NCBI RefSeq assembly: GCF_003254575.1
Contig: NZ_QJUA01000025.1
Location: forward strand, 1 to 64,000
Source of the DNA: Mycobacterium kyogaense
GTDB taxonomy: Bacteria > Actinomycetota > Actinomycetes > Mycobacteriales > Mycobacteriaceae
Direction of reading: 5' to 3'
Length of the DNA stretch: 64,000 bases
Positions 10,235 to 18,704 of this stretch are shown here, piece by piece (within the stretch, counting starts at the first letter, position 1; each line of letters opens with the position of its first letter). The position numbers and the translations under genes were made by a program. A model generated the notes under the pieces. The model made no database searches and had not been told where the DNA came from. It saw only the letters and a program-made list of their open reading frames with translations.

Positions 10235-10696
10235 CTATCCGTCGGTGGGCGTCGAGGTGTCAGCAGCGGGGGTCGCGGCGTCGGGATCGCCGGCGCGCAG
10301 CTTTTTGAGAACGGGCAGGGAGGTGCTCATGACGAGAACCACCTGGAACAGTGCCAGACCGAACAGCACGCCGAGGCCCATCGGTCGGAACACGAACGCG
10401 ATGGTGAGTCCGACGACGGTGATCGCCAGCAGCCGGGACGCGGAGTTCAGCGCCATCTTCTTCTTCAGCGGATGGTCGCCCGCGGTGATCGAATCGACCG
10501 CGCGACGCACCAGCAGAGCATTGGTCAGGCCCAGCGCCATACCGATCGCGAAGAACGCGCCGAACAGGGGGTAGCCGACGAGCGCCGCGGCGACCGTGAC
10601 GAGGCCGGAGACGGCCGCACAGATCACGAGCAGACGAACCGGCCGGAAGGCCACGGAGGGGAACACCAACGGCGCGTCCTGCGCTGGCGTCGTCAC
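10235..10696 (-). CDS. atpI: ATP synthase subunit I-like membrane protein
   Basis: This 153-residue protein has four predicted membrane helices (for example LLVICAAVSGLVTVAAALVG and GLGVLFGLALFQVVLVMSTS) and a Pro/Ala/Thr tail. Its position as the first gene of the atp operon and its topology fit AtpI (Rv1303 position), an accessory factor proposed to help c-ring assembly. The GTG start at 10696 is preceded by a good ribosome-binding site (GAGGTGA). Confidence 0.85.
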   Translation of the reverse strand: MTTPAQDAPLVFPSVAFRPVRLLVICAAVSGLVTVAAALVGYPLFGAFFAIGMALGLTNALLVRRAVDSITAGDHPLKKKMALNSASRLLAITVVGLTIAFVFRPMGLGVLFGLALFQVVLVMSTSLPVLKKLRAGDPDAATPAADTSTPTDG

Positions 10697-10959
10697 TGCG
10701 TCACCTCAATCCCGCGGTCATGTCGTGTGAGCGTCGTCTCGTTGATCCTGTGAGCGTCCGTAGCGTATCGGAGTGCGACGGGCGCGCGGGAATCACCCAA
10801 GAAGAAGCTCCTGAATCAGTCGATCTGTCGGTCGCGTGTCCGCCCCGATCGCCTCCCAGAAATCCTGGGAACCAATGGTTCGGAGGCCGGCAACCCGCGA
10901 GGTTTTTTCGGGTTCTAACTGAACCCTAACACATGGTGAGAGCCCCAAAAGGGGCCCTA
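10697..10959 (-). promoter_or_regulatory. wecA-atpI intergenic region with two hairpins
   Basis: This 263-base gap contains no convincing gene. Two perfect inverted repeats lie close behind the wecA stop. GCCCC-AAAA-GGGGC is at 10942-10955, and GGGTTC-TAACT-GAACCC is at 10910-10926. Neither is followed by a T-run on the minus strand, so they may be tail-less terminators of wecA or structures in the atp leader. The atp promoter should also be here, but I could not pick a clear -35/-10 pair. Confidence 0.45.
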
Positions 10960-12165
10960 CTACTTTTTGTCGTATATCCGGTTCGCGGGCCCGTCGACGA
11001 CGTCCTGACCGTCGGTGTCGCGCCGCCTCAGCAACGGAATCAGCGTCACCACGCCGGCCACCACGATGGCGCCGGCCATCACCGCGGCGGTGTGGCGCGG
11101 ATCGAAGAAGATCGTGCTCGCCGCTCCGAGCGCGACGATGCCCACCCACAAGTAGATGAGCAGCACCACCCGCCGGTGTGAATGGCCGATCTCGAGCAGG
11201 CGGTGATGCAGGTGCATCTTGTCCGGGCTGAACGGGCTCAGGCCGGCCCGGGTCCGGCGGATGATCGCGAGCAGCATGTCCAGCGCAGGCACGAACATGA
11301 CCGCGACCACGAGCAGGAACGGTGACAGCAGGGCGAACACGTCGCGCGCACCGTAGGCCGTCTGCGAGATCGGCCCCGCCGCGGTGGTGGAGGCCGCCGC
11401 GAGCATGAGCCCGATCAGCATCGACCCGGAATCGCCCATGAATATCCGCGCCTTGTGGAAGTTGTGCGGCAGGAAGCCCAGGCATGCACCGGCCAACACC
11501 ACCGAGATCACGGCGGGCGGATAGAACAGCACGTCGCCGCCGTGGTCGTGCAGCAGCCCGACCGAGAAGATGCAGATGGCAGACGCGGTGATCAGCCCCA
11601 GACCGGCCGCCAGACCGTCGAGGCCGTCGACGAAGTTCATCGCGTTGACGATGGCGACGGTCAGCGCGAGCGTGAGCAGGATGGACGCGACCTGGTCGAG
11701 CACGATGGTGCCGACCCCGCCGATCGGGATGTAGAGCACGCTCCACGCCACACCCATCGTGACCATCACGCTGGCCGCGGTGATCTGACCGGCGAACTTG
11801 GTCAGCGCGTCGAGCCCCCACCTGTCGTCGATCAATCCGACCACCATGATCAGACCACCTGCCACGACGACGGCCGGCAGACCCGATGAGTACACGAAGC
11901 CGCGCGTCAGCGCAGGCAGCTGGGAGGCGAGCAGGACGGCGAAGACGACGCCCGCGTACATGGCCAGCCCGCCCATCCGCGGCGTCGGCTGCATGTGCAC
12001 GTCGCGTTCGCGCGGATAGGCGACCGCACCCCAGCGGGTGGCGAGCACCCGCACCCAGCCGGTGGCCAGATAGGTGATGATCGCCGCTGTCAGACCGACC
12101 AGGGCCAGCTCGCGCAGCGGCACCCCCGCCCCACGGTCGGTGAGTGCCAGCAGCGTGGTGGACAT
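10960..12165 (-). CDS. wecA: decaprenyl-phosphate GlcNAc-1-phosphate transferase WecA
   Basis: This 401-residue polytopic membrane enzyme transfers GlcNAc-1-phosphate from UDP-GlcNAc to decaprenyl phosphate, the first step of the arabinogalactan linker. Family motifs are visible: PTPRMGG, the Asp pair in GLIDDRWGLD, NAMNFVDGLDGLAAG, HNFHKARIFMGDSGS and the basic HLHHRLLEIGHSHRR loop. The length agrees with M. tuberculosis WecA (Rv1302). It starts two bases after sua5 ends and is cotranscribed with it. Confidence 0.95.
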   Translation of the reverse strand: MSTTLLALTDRGAGVPLRELALVGLTAAIITYLATGWVRVLATRWGAVAYPRERDVHMQPTPRMGGLAMYAGVVFAVLLASQLPALTRGFVYSSGLPAVVVAGGLIMVVGLIDDRWGLDALTKFAGQITAASVMVTMGVAWSVLYIPIGGVGTIVLDQVASILLTLALTVAIVNAMNFVDGLDGLAAGLGLITASAICIFSVGLLHDHGGDVLFYPPAVISVVLAGACLGFLPHNFHKARIFMGDSGSMLIGLMLAAASTTAAGPISQTAYGARDVFALLSPFLLVVAVMFVPALDMLLAIIRRTRAGLSPFSPDKMHLHHRLLEIGHSHRRVVLLIYLWVGIVALGAASTIFFDPRHTAAVMAGAIVVAGVVTLIPLLRRRDTDGQDVVDGPANRIYDKK

Positions 12166-12167
12166 GA

Positions 12168-12830
12168 TCAGTCCGTGATCGCCGTCAGCGATGCGGCCTC
12201 GACGCCGAGCACACCGGCGACGGCGTCGACAGAGACCGGACCCTGCCGCAGGACGCGGGGATGCGCGCCGGTGAGGTCGACGATGGTCGACGCCGCCTGC
12301 TGTTCGGCCGGACCACCGTCGAGGTAGACCTCGACGAGGTCACCGAGTTGTTCGCGGGCCTGCTGGGCGCTGACGGACGCGGGACGCCCGGAGATGTTGG
12401 CGCTCGACACCGCGAGCGGTCCGACCTCGCGCAGCAACTCGATCGCGACGGGGTGCAGTGGCATGCGCAGCATCACGGTGCCGTTCGCATCGCCGAGATC
12501 CCACTGCAGTGACGGGGCCTGACGGACCACGAGGCTCAGCGCGCCGGGCCAGAACGCCCGGATCAGTTCCTTGGCGCTCTGCGGCACCGAATAGACGAGG
12601 CCGTCGATGGTGTGCCACGAGCCGACCAGCACCGGGACCGGCATGTCACGCCCCCGCCCCTTGGCGGCGAGCAGCGCTGCGACCGCGGCGCTGTCGAAGG
12701 CGTCGGCTCCGATGCCGTACACGGTGTCGGTGGGCATCACCACCAAGCGGCCGCCCTTGAGGGCGCTGATGGCTGACGCGATCCCGATCTCACGCTGACC
12801 GGGGTCGTCGCAGTCGAACATCTCGCTCAC
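12168..12830 (-). CDS. L-threonylcarbamoyladenylate synthase (Sua5/YrdC family)
   Basis: This 220-residue cytoplasmic enzyme makes threonylcarbamoyl-AMP for the t6A37 tRNA modification. YrdC-domain motifs are present: RLVVMPTDTVYGIGADA near the N-terminus, the basic KGRGRDMP segment, and SSANISGRPA. The gene has the same place as Rv1301, between prmC and wecA. It starts at a GTG at 12830. The next Met (MFDCDDPG) is three residues in and could be used instead. Confidence 0.93.
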   Translation of the reverse strand: MSEMFDCDDPGQREIGIASAISALKGGRLVVMPTDTVYGIGADAFDSAAVAALLAAKGRGRDMPVPVLVGSWHTIDGLVYSVPQSAKELIRAFWPGALSLVVRQAPSLQWDLGDANGTVMLRMPLHPVAIELLREVGPLAVSSANISGRPASVSAQQAREQLGDLVEVYLDGGPAEQQAASTIVDLTGAHPRVLRQGPVSVDAVAGVLGVEAASLTAITD

Positions 12831-12843
12831 GTTGGCCAGCCTC

Positions 12844-13698
12844 TCACTCGTCGCGCACGGCCGTCACGAAGCGTGGCCGCCCGGTGAGGTCGTGTCGAGC
12901 CGTCACGTCGGTGAACCGTCCGACGCGGGTGAACGCATCGACCGTGCGCACCGAGGTGGTGTCGTCGTGTTCCACAGCGCAGAAGCCGCCCGGTCGCAGC
13001 AGCCGGGCCGCGGCGACGACGATGTGGTCGATCACCGCCATCCCGTCCGGGCCTCCGAACAGCGCATGCGACGGATCATACTGCGCCACTTCGGGTTCCA
13101 GCTGTGCACCGGTTGGGATGTAGGGCGGGTTCGTCACCAGCAGATCGACGGCGCCGTCGAGTTCGGTGAGCAGATCGGCCGACGTGACATCGGCGGACAC
13201 CACCTCCACCGAGGTGCCCTCGGCGTTGCGGCGGGCGTAGCGCAGAGCATCGGGCGAATCGTCGACGGCGACGACGCGGGCGCGGGGCCGGGCTGTCGCG
13301 AGCGCGAGCGCCAGCGCGCCCGAACCGGTACACAGGTCGACGATCACCGGTTCTGCGGGCAGCGGTTGGGCCAGCGCCCACTCCAGCAGCGCCTCGGTCT
13401 CGGGACGCGGGATGAACACGCCCGGCCCGACGTGGACCGACACCGGCCCGAAGGCTGCGGTGCCCGTGAGGTGTTGCAGCGGGACGCGTTGCGCCCGCCG
13501 CGCGATCAGAGCGCCGTAGCGCTGTGCGAAGTCGGTGTCGGGAACGGTGAAGCCGACCAGCCCCCGATCGGTGCCTGCGACGTGGGCGGCGAGCAGTTCA
13601 GCGTCGACCCTCGGCGATCCGACGCCGGCGGCGGCCAATTGCTCCGCGGCGTCGTCGATCAGCCGACGCATCGTCACGGGGCCGCCCGCCACGGTCAC
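12844..13698 (-). CDS. prmC: peptide chain release factor N5-glutamine methyltransferase PrmC
   Basis: This 284-residue SAM-dependent enzyme methylates the Gln of the GGQ motif in release factors. It has a SAM-binding motif (VIVDLCTGSGALALALA) and the catalytic signature VTNPPYIP. It sits directly after prfA, its substrate gene, with a GTGA overlap at 13695-13698, so translation is coupled. An ATG ten codons in (13671) would give a start closer to typical PrmC proteins, so the exact N-terminus is open. Confidence 0.93.
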   Translation of the reverse strand: MTVAGGPVTMRRLIDDAAEQLAAAGVGSPRVDAELLAAHVAGTDRGLVGFTVPDTDFAQRYGALIARRAQRVPLQHLTGTAAFGPVSVHVGPGVFIPRPETEALLEWALAQPLPAEPVIVDLCTGSGALALALATARPRARVVAVDDSPDALRYARRNAEGTSVEVVSADVTSADLLTELDGAVDLLVTNPPYIPTGAQLEPEVAQYDPSHALFGGPDGMAVIDHIVVAAARLLRPGGFCAVEHDDTTSVRTVDAFTRVGRFTDVTARHDLTGRPRFVTAVRDE

Positions 13699-14771
13699 GA
13701 CGCGCTCTGCAGCCGTGCCTGCCGGTCGGCCGCGGCCAGCGCGTCGAACAGCGGGTCGAGGTCGCCGTCGAGTACCTGGTCGAGGTTGTGGGCCTTGAAG
13801 TTGATCCGGTGATCGGCGATCCGGTTCTCGGGGAAGTTGTAGGTGCGGATGCGCTCACTGCGGTCCACGGTCCGGATCTGGCTGGCGCGGTCGGCCGAGG
13901 CGTCCGCGGACGCCTGCTCCTCGGCGAGTGACTGCAGCCGCGCGGCGAGCACCTGCATCGCCCGCGCCTTGTTCTGCAGCTGCGAGCGTTCGTTCTGACA
14001 GGTGACGACGATGCCGGTGGGCAGGTGGGTGATCCGCACGGCGGAGTCCGTGGTGTTGACGCCCTGGCCACCCTTGCCCGAGGAGCGGTACACGTCGATA
14101 CGCAGATCGGATTCGTCGATCTGGACCTGCTCCACCTCTTCGGGCTCCGGATACACGAGGACGCCGGCCGCCGAGGTGTGCACGCGACCCTGGGACTCCG
14201 TGACGGGGACGCGTTGCACGCGGTGCACTCCGCCTTCGAACTTCAATCGCGACCAGACACCGTCGGCGGAATCGCCCTTGCTGCGGATCGACAGCGTCGC
14301 GTCTTTGTATCCGCCGAGGTCGGAGGCCGTCTCGTCGAGCATCGTGACGGTCCAGCCGTGCCGTTCGGCGTATCGGATGTACATCCTGGCGAGGTCCGCG
14401 GCGAACAGCGCGGACTCCTCGCCGCCCTCACCGGACTTGACCTCGAGAACGATGTCGTCGGCGTCGTGGGGATCGCGGGGGGCCAGCAGATCGGTCAGGG
14501 CGGTTTCGAGCCGCTCGACCGTCTCCGTCAGCTCGGCGACCTCGCCGACAAACGACGAGTCATCGGCGGCGAGCTCACGGGCGGTGTCGAGGTCGCCCCG
14601 CGCCGCATCGAGTTTGCGGGAGGTGGCGACGATCGGCGCGATCTGGGCGAACCGGCGGCCCACCTTGCGGGCCGTCGCCGGATCGGCGTGCAGCTCGGGC
14701 TCGGAGAGACGCTGCTCGAGCTCGGCATGCTCAGCCAGGATGGCGTCGATCGCCGTTGCGGTATCGCTCAT
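13695..14771 (-). CDS. prfA: peptide chain release factor 1
   Basis: This 358-residue RF1 recognises UAG and UAA stop codons. The peptidyl-hydrolysis motif is in SSGKGGQGVNTTDSAVR (GGQ) and the domain around EVKSGEGGEESALFA is typical. It is encoded between rpmE and prmC as in other mycobacteria. It starts 106 bases after rpmE ends, and the rpmE terminator-like hairpin lies between them. Confidence 0.96.
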   Translation of the reverse strand: MSDTATAIDAILAEHAELEQRLSEPELHADPATARKVGRRFAQIAPIVATSRKLDAARGDLDTARELAADDSSFVGEVAELTETVERLETALTDLLAPRDPHDADDIVLEVKSGEGGEESALFAADLARMYIRYAERHGWTVTMLDETASDLGGYKDATLSIRSKGDSADGVWSRLKFEGGVHRVQRVPVTESQGRVHTSAAGVLVYPEPEEVEQVQIDESDLRIDVYRSSGKGGQGVNTTDSAVRITHLPTGIVVTCQNERSQLQNKARAMQVLAARLQSLAEEQASADASADRASQIRTVDRSERIRTYNFPENRIADHRINFKAHNLDQVLDGDLDPLFDALAAADRQARLQSAS

Positions 14772-14826
14772 CTCGCCTCCTCTGGCATGCGTCGTCGTCC
14801 CTGCTGTAGTTGTGCCCCAGTCACGA

Positions 14827-14870
14827 AACGGCGCCCGGCCTGCGCGGTGTGCAGCAGAGCGGGCGCCGTT
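14827..14870 (-). terminator. terminator-like hairpin after rpmE
   Basis: A 10-bp perfect stem (ACGGCGCCCG at 14828-14837 with CGGGCGCCGT at 14860-14869), extended by one A-T pair, encloses a 22-base loop. It lies eight bases after the rpmE stop on the minus strand and is followed by only a short T-run. It probably reduces read-through from rpmE into prfA. Confidence 0.6.
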
Positions 14871-14877
14871 CGGTCAG

Positions 14878-15105
14878 CTATTTGTCGTCGGAAGCTTTCG
14901 TGCGCTTGCCGTAGCGCTTCTCGAAGCGGGCGACGCGGCCGCCGCTGTCGAGGATCTTCTGCTTGCCGGTGTAGAACGGGTGGCACTGCGAGCAGACCTC
15001 GACGGTGATGTTGCCGCTCTTCTTCGTGCTGCGGGTGGTGAAGGTGGCACCGCAGCCACACAGCACGTTGGTCTCGACGTAGTCCGGGTGGACGCCTGAT
15101 TTCAT
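14878..15105 (-). CDS. rpmE: 50S ribosomal protein L31, zinc-binding type
   Basis: This 75-residue large-subunit protein has four cysteines at 16, 18, 38 and 41 (CGC and CSQC) that bind zinc in the C-plus form of L31. The ATG at 15105 follows a strong ribosome-binding site (GAAGAGGAAA). A longer in-frame reading up to 15231 exists but would run through the structured leader and is rejected. In M. tuberculosis rho is the direct upstream neighbour, whereas here a 5-kb insert separates them. Confidence 0.96.
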   Translation of the reverse strand: MKSGVHPDYVETNVLCGCGATFTTRSTKKSGNITVEVCSQCHPFYTGKQKILDSGGRVARFEKRYGKRTKASDDK

Positions 15106-15210
15106 GGTTTCCTCTTCATTCGTTGGCCCCGGGTCGCCCCTCCCGTGTCGGGAGGTTTCGGCGTGAACCGGAACCGAGGTGTAGGCACCCGGCCGGAGGC
15201 CGGAAGGCTG
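15106..15210 (-). ncRNA. candidate L31 leader RNA (5' UTR of rpmE)
   Basis: The untranslated leader between the proposed start point (about 15210) and the rpmE ATG holds two perfect hairpins. One has the arms CCTCCCG and CGGGAGG with a three-base loop (15139-15155). The other has the arms CCGGCC and GGCCGG with a three-base loop (15189-15203). Structured leaders upstream of L31 genes are known in Actinobacteria and other phyla and are thought to let L31 repress its own synthesis. I infer such an element here. The match to a specific family has not been tested. Confidence 0.5.
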
Positions 15211-15216
15211 CCCTGA

Positions 15217-15222
15217 ATTATG
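15217..15222 (-). promoter_or_regulatory. rpmE -10 element
   Basis: CATAAT on the minus strand is the best -10 sequence in the 159-base gap upstream of rpmE. No ideal -35 is seen (TTAGGC lies 18 bases upstream). Use of this site would give a leader of about 105 bases. Confidence 0.45.
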
Positions 15223-15264
15223 CCAGGCCAACCGCCAACAGCCTAAACGTGCGCCCGGTGGTCA

Positions 15265-16854
15265 CTATTCCGCTGAGCTGACCTCACCGTAGGTACGGCC
15301 GTCCCTGCGCCACATCCGCCGTCCCGCGGGCTCGACGCCCATCGCCACCAGCTCGCGCTTGAGCACCTTGTTGGTCGCGGTTGCCGGCAGCTCGCCGGCC
15401 ACCCACACGTGACGCGGCCAGGCTTTCGGCGACAGATCCGATTGCGCGGCGAGGAACGCGCCGAACTCGTCGGGGGTCAGCTGAGCACCGTCGGCCAGCA
15501 CGACCGCGGCCATCACCTGGTCGCCCACGAGGTCGTCGGGCACCGGGTACACCGCGACCTGGCTGATGTCGGCCAGGCGGCCGAGGATCCGTTCGATCGG
15601 CGCCGCGGTCATGTTCTCGCCGTCCACCCGCATCCAGTCGGCGGTGCGCCCGGCCAGGTAGATCCAGCCGTCGGCGTCGCGGTAGGCGAGGTCGCCGGAC
15701 CAGAACATGCCGTGCCGCATCCGTTCGTCGGTGGCGTCCTGATCGTTGTAGTACCCGGCGAACATGCCCGGCCCCTCGGTGTTGACCAGTTCACCGATGG
15801 CGGCGTCGCCGTTGCGCAGCGCACCGTGCTCGTCGAATTCGGCGACGACGCATTCGGTCAGCGTCTCAGGGTCGTAGATGGCGACGCCGGGGAAACCTTT
15901 GCCGATGGATCCGGGTGGGCAGCCGTCTTCGCGCGTGACGGTGACCGCGTTCTCGGTGGAACCGAACCCGTCCCAGACCTGGCAGCCGAAGCGCCGGGCG
16001 AACTCGGCGATGTCCCGGTCGCTCGCCTCGTTGCCGAACGCGATGCGCAGCGGGTTGTCCCGGTCGTCGGACTGTTCAGGCCGTGCCAGCAGATATGCCA
16101 GCGGCTTGCCGACGTAGTTCATGTACGTGACGCCGTGGCGGCGGACGTCGTCGAGGAAGCGCGACGCGCTGAATGGTGCGGGCGTCATGGCCGCCCCGGA
16201 GTTCACGGCCACCGACCAGCCGGCGAGCACTCCGTTGCTGTGGAACAGCGGCATCGACAGGTAGCACACGTCGGCGGGGGTGATGTCGAAGCGACCGGCC
16301 AGCGCAGCACCCGCCAGCACGACCATCGCGTGCATCATCTTCACGGCCTTGGGGTCGCCGCTGGTGCCGGAAGTGAAGATCAGCATGAAGGTGTCGGTGG
16401 CGCTGACCTCGCGGTACGGGACGAACGGTTCCGACGATGAGGCCTGCGTGGTCAGCTCTTTCCATTCCGGACTCCCGGTCAGAAGCAGCCGTACGCCGGT
16501 CAGATCGATGCCGTCGAGCAACTCGGCGTGCGCCTCGTCGGACACCAGGATCTGTACGTCAGCGCGCCGGATGTCCCGTTCGAGCGCCGCACCCCGACGT
16601 GTGTCATTGATCCCGCACAGCACGTAGCCGCCCAGCCCCGCGGCGGCGAGCGCCGTCAGCATGTCGGGGGTGTTGCCGAGCAGCACTCCGACGTGCAGGG
16701 GCCGGCCAGGGTCGGCCAGGCCGATGAGTGTCGCCGCCTGCGCCTCCGCTTCGGCGAGGTGTTCGCGCCATGTCCACCGCTCCCCGTCGCGAATCACCGC
16801 GAGTCCGTCGTCCTCGCGACGTTCCCGGAGCAGCTGCTGCACGGTCTCGGCCAT
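15265..16854 (-). CDS. fadD1: long-chain fatty acid-CoA ligase, FadD1-like
   Basis: This 529-residue adenylate-forming enzyme activates a fatty acid to its acyl-AMP and then acyl-CoA. Motifs in order are the P-loop-like IFTSGTSGDPKAVKM, WDGFGSTENAVT, WSGDLAYRDADGW and the hinge GRTADWMRVDGEN. A C-terminal catalytic Lys lies in TATNKVLKREL. The length and sequence resemble mycobacterial FadD1. The ATG at 16854 follows AAGGGCGGG, and a long in-frame extension upstream is not translated by this gene. It is divergent from a TetR regulator 102 bases away, which probably controls it. It is the first gene of an insert between rpmE and rho. Confidence 0.85.
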   Translation of the reverse strand: MAETVQQLLRERREDDGLAVIRDGERWTWREHLAEAEAQAATLIGLADPGRPLHVGVLLGNTPDMLTALAAAGLGGYVLCGINDTRRGAALERDIRRADVQILVSDEAHAELLDGIDLTGVRLLLTGSPEWKELTTQASSSEPFVPYREVSATDTFMLIFTSGTSGDPKAVKMMHAMVVLAGAALAGRFDITPADVCYLSMPLFHSNGVLAGWSVAVNSGAAMTPAPFSASRFLDDVRRHGVTYMNYVGKPLAYLLARPEQSDDRDNPLRIAFGNEASDRDIAEFARRFGCQVWDGFGSTENAVTVTREDGCPPGSIGKGFPGVAIYDPETLTECVVAEFDEHGALRNGDAAIGELVNTEGPGMFAGYYNDQDATDERMRHGMFWSGDLAYRDADGWIYLAGRTADWMRVDGENMTAAPIERILGRLADISQVAVYPVPDDLVGDQVMAAVVLADGAQLTPDEFGAFLAAQSDLSPKAWPRHVWVAGELPATATNKVLKRELVAMGVEPAGRRMWRRDGRTYGEVSSAE

Positions 16855-16956
16855 CGGCCCGCCCTTCGCGGTAGTGAACACTTTTCGCCTGATGTCTACT
16901 CGACCGGCCGGCGCAGCGTACCAACTCCAGCGCCGACCATTTGCGAAGATAGGGCG

Positions 16957-17607
16957 GTGAGCGTGGACACCGGGGCAGATTCTGTGACCGATACGCAGAC
17001 GGCCGGCGGCGCCACGCGCGGGCGGTCGGTTCGGGATCGACTGATCGACGCTGCTGAGCAGTGCCTGACGGCCAAAGGCATTCGCGCGACCACGGTTTCG
17101 GAAGTCGCCGAGGTGGCCGGGGTGAGTCGTGGCTGGCTGTATCGGCACTTCCCCGACAAGGCCGAGCTGCTCGGCGCGGCGATCGTCCGGCTCAACGAGG
17201 CGTTCTGGACCGAGTCGCAGGCCCGGCTCGACGCGGTCGACGGACTCGACGAACGCATCGCCGTCGGTGTCGCGCTGGCGAGGCGCGAATCGGAGGCGCC
17301 GGGCGCCCTGGTCCTCAAACTGCGCCAGCAGGAGCCAGAGGCCTTCACCGCCTGCGCAGGCCTGGGTGTACGCGGTCTCATCCCAGAGATCGCGGCGTTC
17401 TGGAAGCCGTATCTGCAGGCCGCGGTCGACAGCGGTGAGATCCATCCCGCCACCGATTGCGCCGAGGCCGCCGAGTGGATCGCCCGGATCGTCGTGAGCC
17501 TGGCGACGGTGCCGGGCGAGCAGTGCGACCTCGACGACCACGCGTCGGTGCTGCGCCATGCCCGGCGTTACATCGTCGCCGGGTTGCGTGCCGAGCCGGC
17601 ACCCTGA
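16957..17607 (+). CDS. TetR-family transcriptional regulator
   Basis: This 216-residue repressor has an N-terminal helix-turn-helix typical of TetR (RDRLIDAAEQCLTAKGIRAT, then VAEVAGVSRGWLYRHFPDKAELL, about residues 25-70). A helical ligand-binding C-terminal domain follows. The GTG at 16957 is chosen as the first start after the divergent promoter region, and a second GTG two codons on is possible. It is transcribed away from the FadD1-like ligase, so an acyl-CoA-type ligand is a reasonable guess, not shown by the sequence. Confidence 0.85.
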   Translation: MSVDTGADSVTDTQTAGGATRGRSVRDRLIDAAEQCLTAKGIRATTVSEVAEVAGVSRGWLYRHFPDKAELLGAAIVRLNEAFWTESQARLDAVDGLDERIAVGVALARRESEAPGALVLKLRQQEPEAFTACAGLGVRGLIPEIAAFWKPYLQAAVDSGEIHPATDCAEAAEWIARIVVSLATVPGEQCDLDDHASVLRHARRYIVAGLRAEPAP

Positions 17608-17608
17608 C

Positions 17609-18199
17609 CTACGCGGCCGCGGCCGATCTGCCCGTCATGAGCATCAGCAGATCGCGGATGGGCGCTCGGACCTCGCGACCCTCCCCTACGTCGAACTCGG
17701 CATCGACGGCAATCAGACGCTGCCCGGCCAGATGCCGGCGGGCCTGGAACGGAAAGCCCATCCGCCAGACCCGCTGAGCGGCTGCGACGGCGGCATCGCG
17801 GGGCATCGCTCGATCGATACCCAGAGGGACGCACAGGTCCTGACCGTGGACGAGCAGGTCGATCAGCGGCTCCATCGCCGACGTCCCCGGCGGGTGGCGT
17901 CGCGAATCGGCAGCTGCCCGCAGCGCCGCGGCGATCTGTGATGGTTGACGCCGGTCGGTGCGGGCCATGCGGTCGACCACGGCGTTGAAGCGGAAACCGC
18001 TGCGTGCAGCCTCGAAGAGCATGCGCGGCGCGGGCAAGGTGCCATGAGTGAGATGAGCCGCGACATCACGGACCGACCACCCGACACACAGCGACGGCGT
18101 CGACCAGCAGTCCGGCTGATCGGCGTCGAGCTCCTCGATGACGTCGGCGAGCTCATGACGCTGGGTGGCGATGTGTCGCCATACGGCCGACTCTTCCAC
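17609..18199 (-). CDS. maleylpyruvate isomerase-family (mycothiol-dependent-like) protein
   Basis: This 196-residue protein has the DinB-like/TIGR03083 fold seen in mycothiol-dependent isomerases and S-transferases. Visible motifs are CVGWSVRDVAAHLTHGT near residues 40-60 and LIDLLVHGQDLCVPLG, which supply the metal-binding His residues. The actual substrate cannot be told from sequence. The GTG at 18199 is preferred because GGGGAGG lies just upstream; an in-frame extension to 18235 lacks such a site. It is divergent from a MarR gene and convergent with the TetR gene, ending one base from it. Confidence 0.75.
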   Translation of the reverse strand: MEESAVWRHIATQRHELADVIEELDADQPDCWSTPSLCVGWSVRDVAAHLTHGTLPAPRMLFEAARSGFRFNAVVDRMARTDRRQPSQIAAALRAAADSRRHPPGTSAMEPLIDLLVHGQDLCVPLGIDRAMPRDAAVAAAQRVWRMGFPFQARRHLAGQRLIAVDAEFDVGEGREVRAPIRDLLMLMTGRSAAAA

Positions 18200-18210
18200 G
18201 GGACCTCCCC

Positions 18211-18255
18211 ATTTAGTCAGGTACCCTGACGACATTAGTCAGTTTTTCGTACTAA
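18211..18255. promoter_or_regulatory. shared promoter/operator of the isomerase-like and MarR genes
   Basis: The divergent gap contains two direct copies of TTAGTCAG (18213-18220 and from 18235), about 22 bases apart, and an imperfect palindrome TCAGGTACCCTGA. A -10-like TACTAA (18250-18255) faces the MarR gene. Repeats of this type are common MarR operators. The assignment is inference. Confidence 0.4.
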
Positions 18256-18266
18256 AGTCAACGGGT

Positions 18267-18704
18267 GTGACAGAGGAACCGCCGGGGACGGCCGTGCTCA
18301 TGTTCATCGCGCACCGGGACGTCGAAACCCGCGTGATGGCGGCGCTGGCCGCCGCAGGGGTGACCGATGTGACCCTGGCGCAATCGCGGCTCCTGCAGCG
18401 GCTGAGCCCGGCGGGAACCCGCCTCACCGATCTCGCCGACCAGGCTCGAGTCACCAAACAGACCGCGGGCGCGCTGATCGACCAACTCGAGCGCTCCGGC
18501 TACGTCGTCCGGCGGCCCGACCCGTCCGACGCACGGGCGCGCCTGGTGACGCTCAGCGAGAAGGGCGCCACCCTCTGTCGAGTCGTCGCCGACGAGGTGG
18601 GACGTATCGAGGGCCAGTGGCGCGAGCACCTCGGGGCGCGGTCCTTCGACGCGTTGCGCACGGCACTGCTCTCGCTGCGCGAGATCACCGACCCCTACCG
18701 CTGA
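18267..18704 (+). CDS. MarR-family transcriptional regulator (first)
   Basis: This 145-residue winged-helix regulator has the recognition region RLTDLADQARVTKQTAGALIDQLERSGYVVRRPDPSDARARLVTL (quoted by position, about residues 50-95), with the Asp/Arg wing typical of MarR. The GTG at 18267 lies about 12 bases after a -10-like TACTAA, so the leader is very short or absent. It is divergent from the mycothiol-dependent-isomerase-like gene and probably regulates it. Its 3' end overlaps the convergent second MarR gene by 20 bases. Confidence 0.85.
   Translation: MTEEPPGTAVLMFIAHRDVETRVMAALAAAGVTDVTLAQSRLLQRLSPAGTRLTDLADQARVTKQTAGALIDQLERSGYVVRRPDPSDARARLVTLSEKGATLCRVVADEVGRIEGQWREHLGARSFDALRTALLSLREITDPYR

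Noticed and set aside
10793..11821. 342-codon frame overlapping wecA on the same strand
   Set aside because: It is an out-of-frame shadow of wecA, rich in Arg, without membrane segments.
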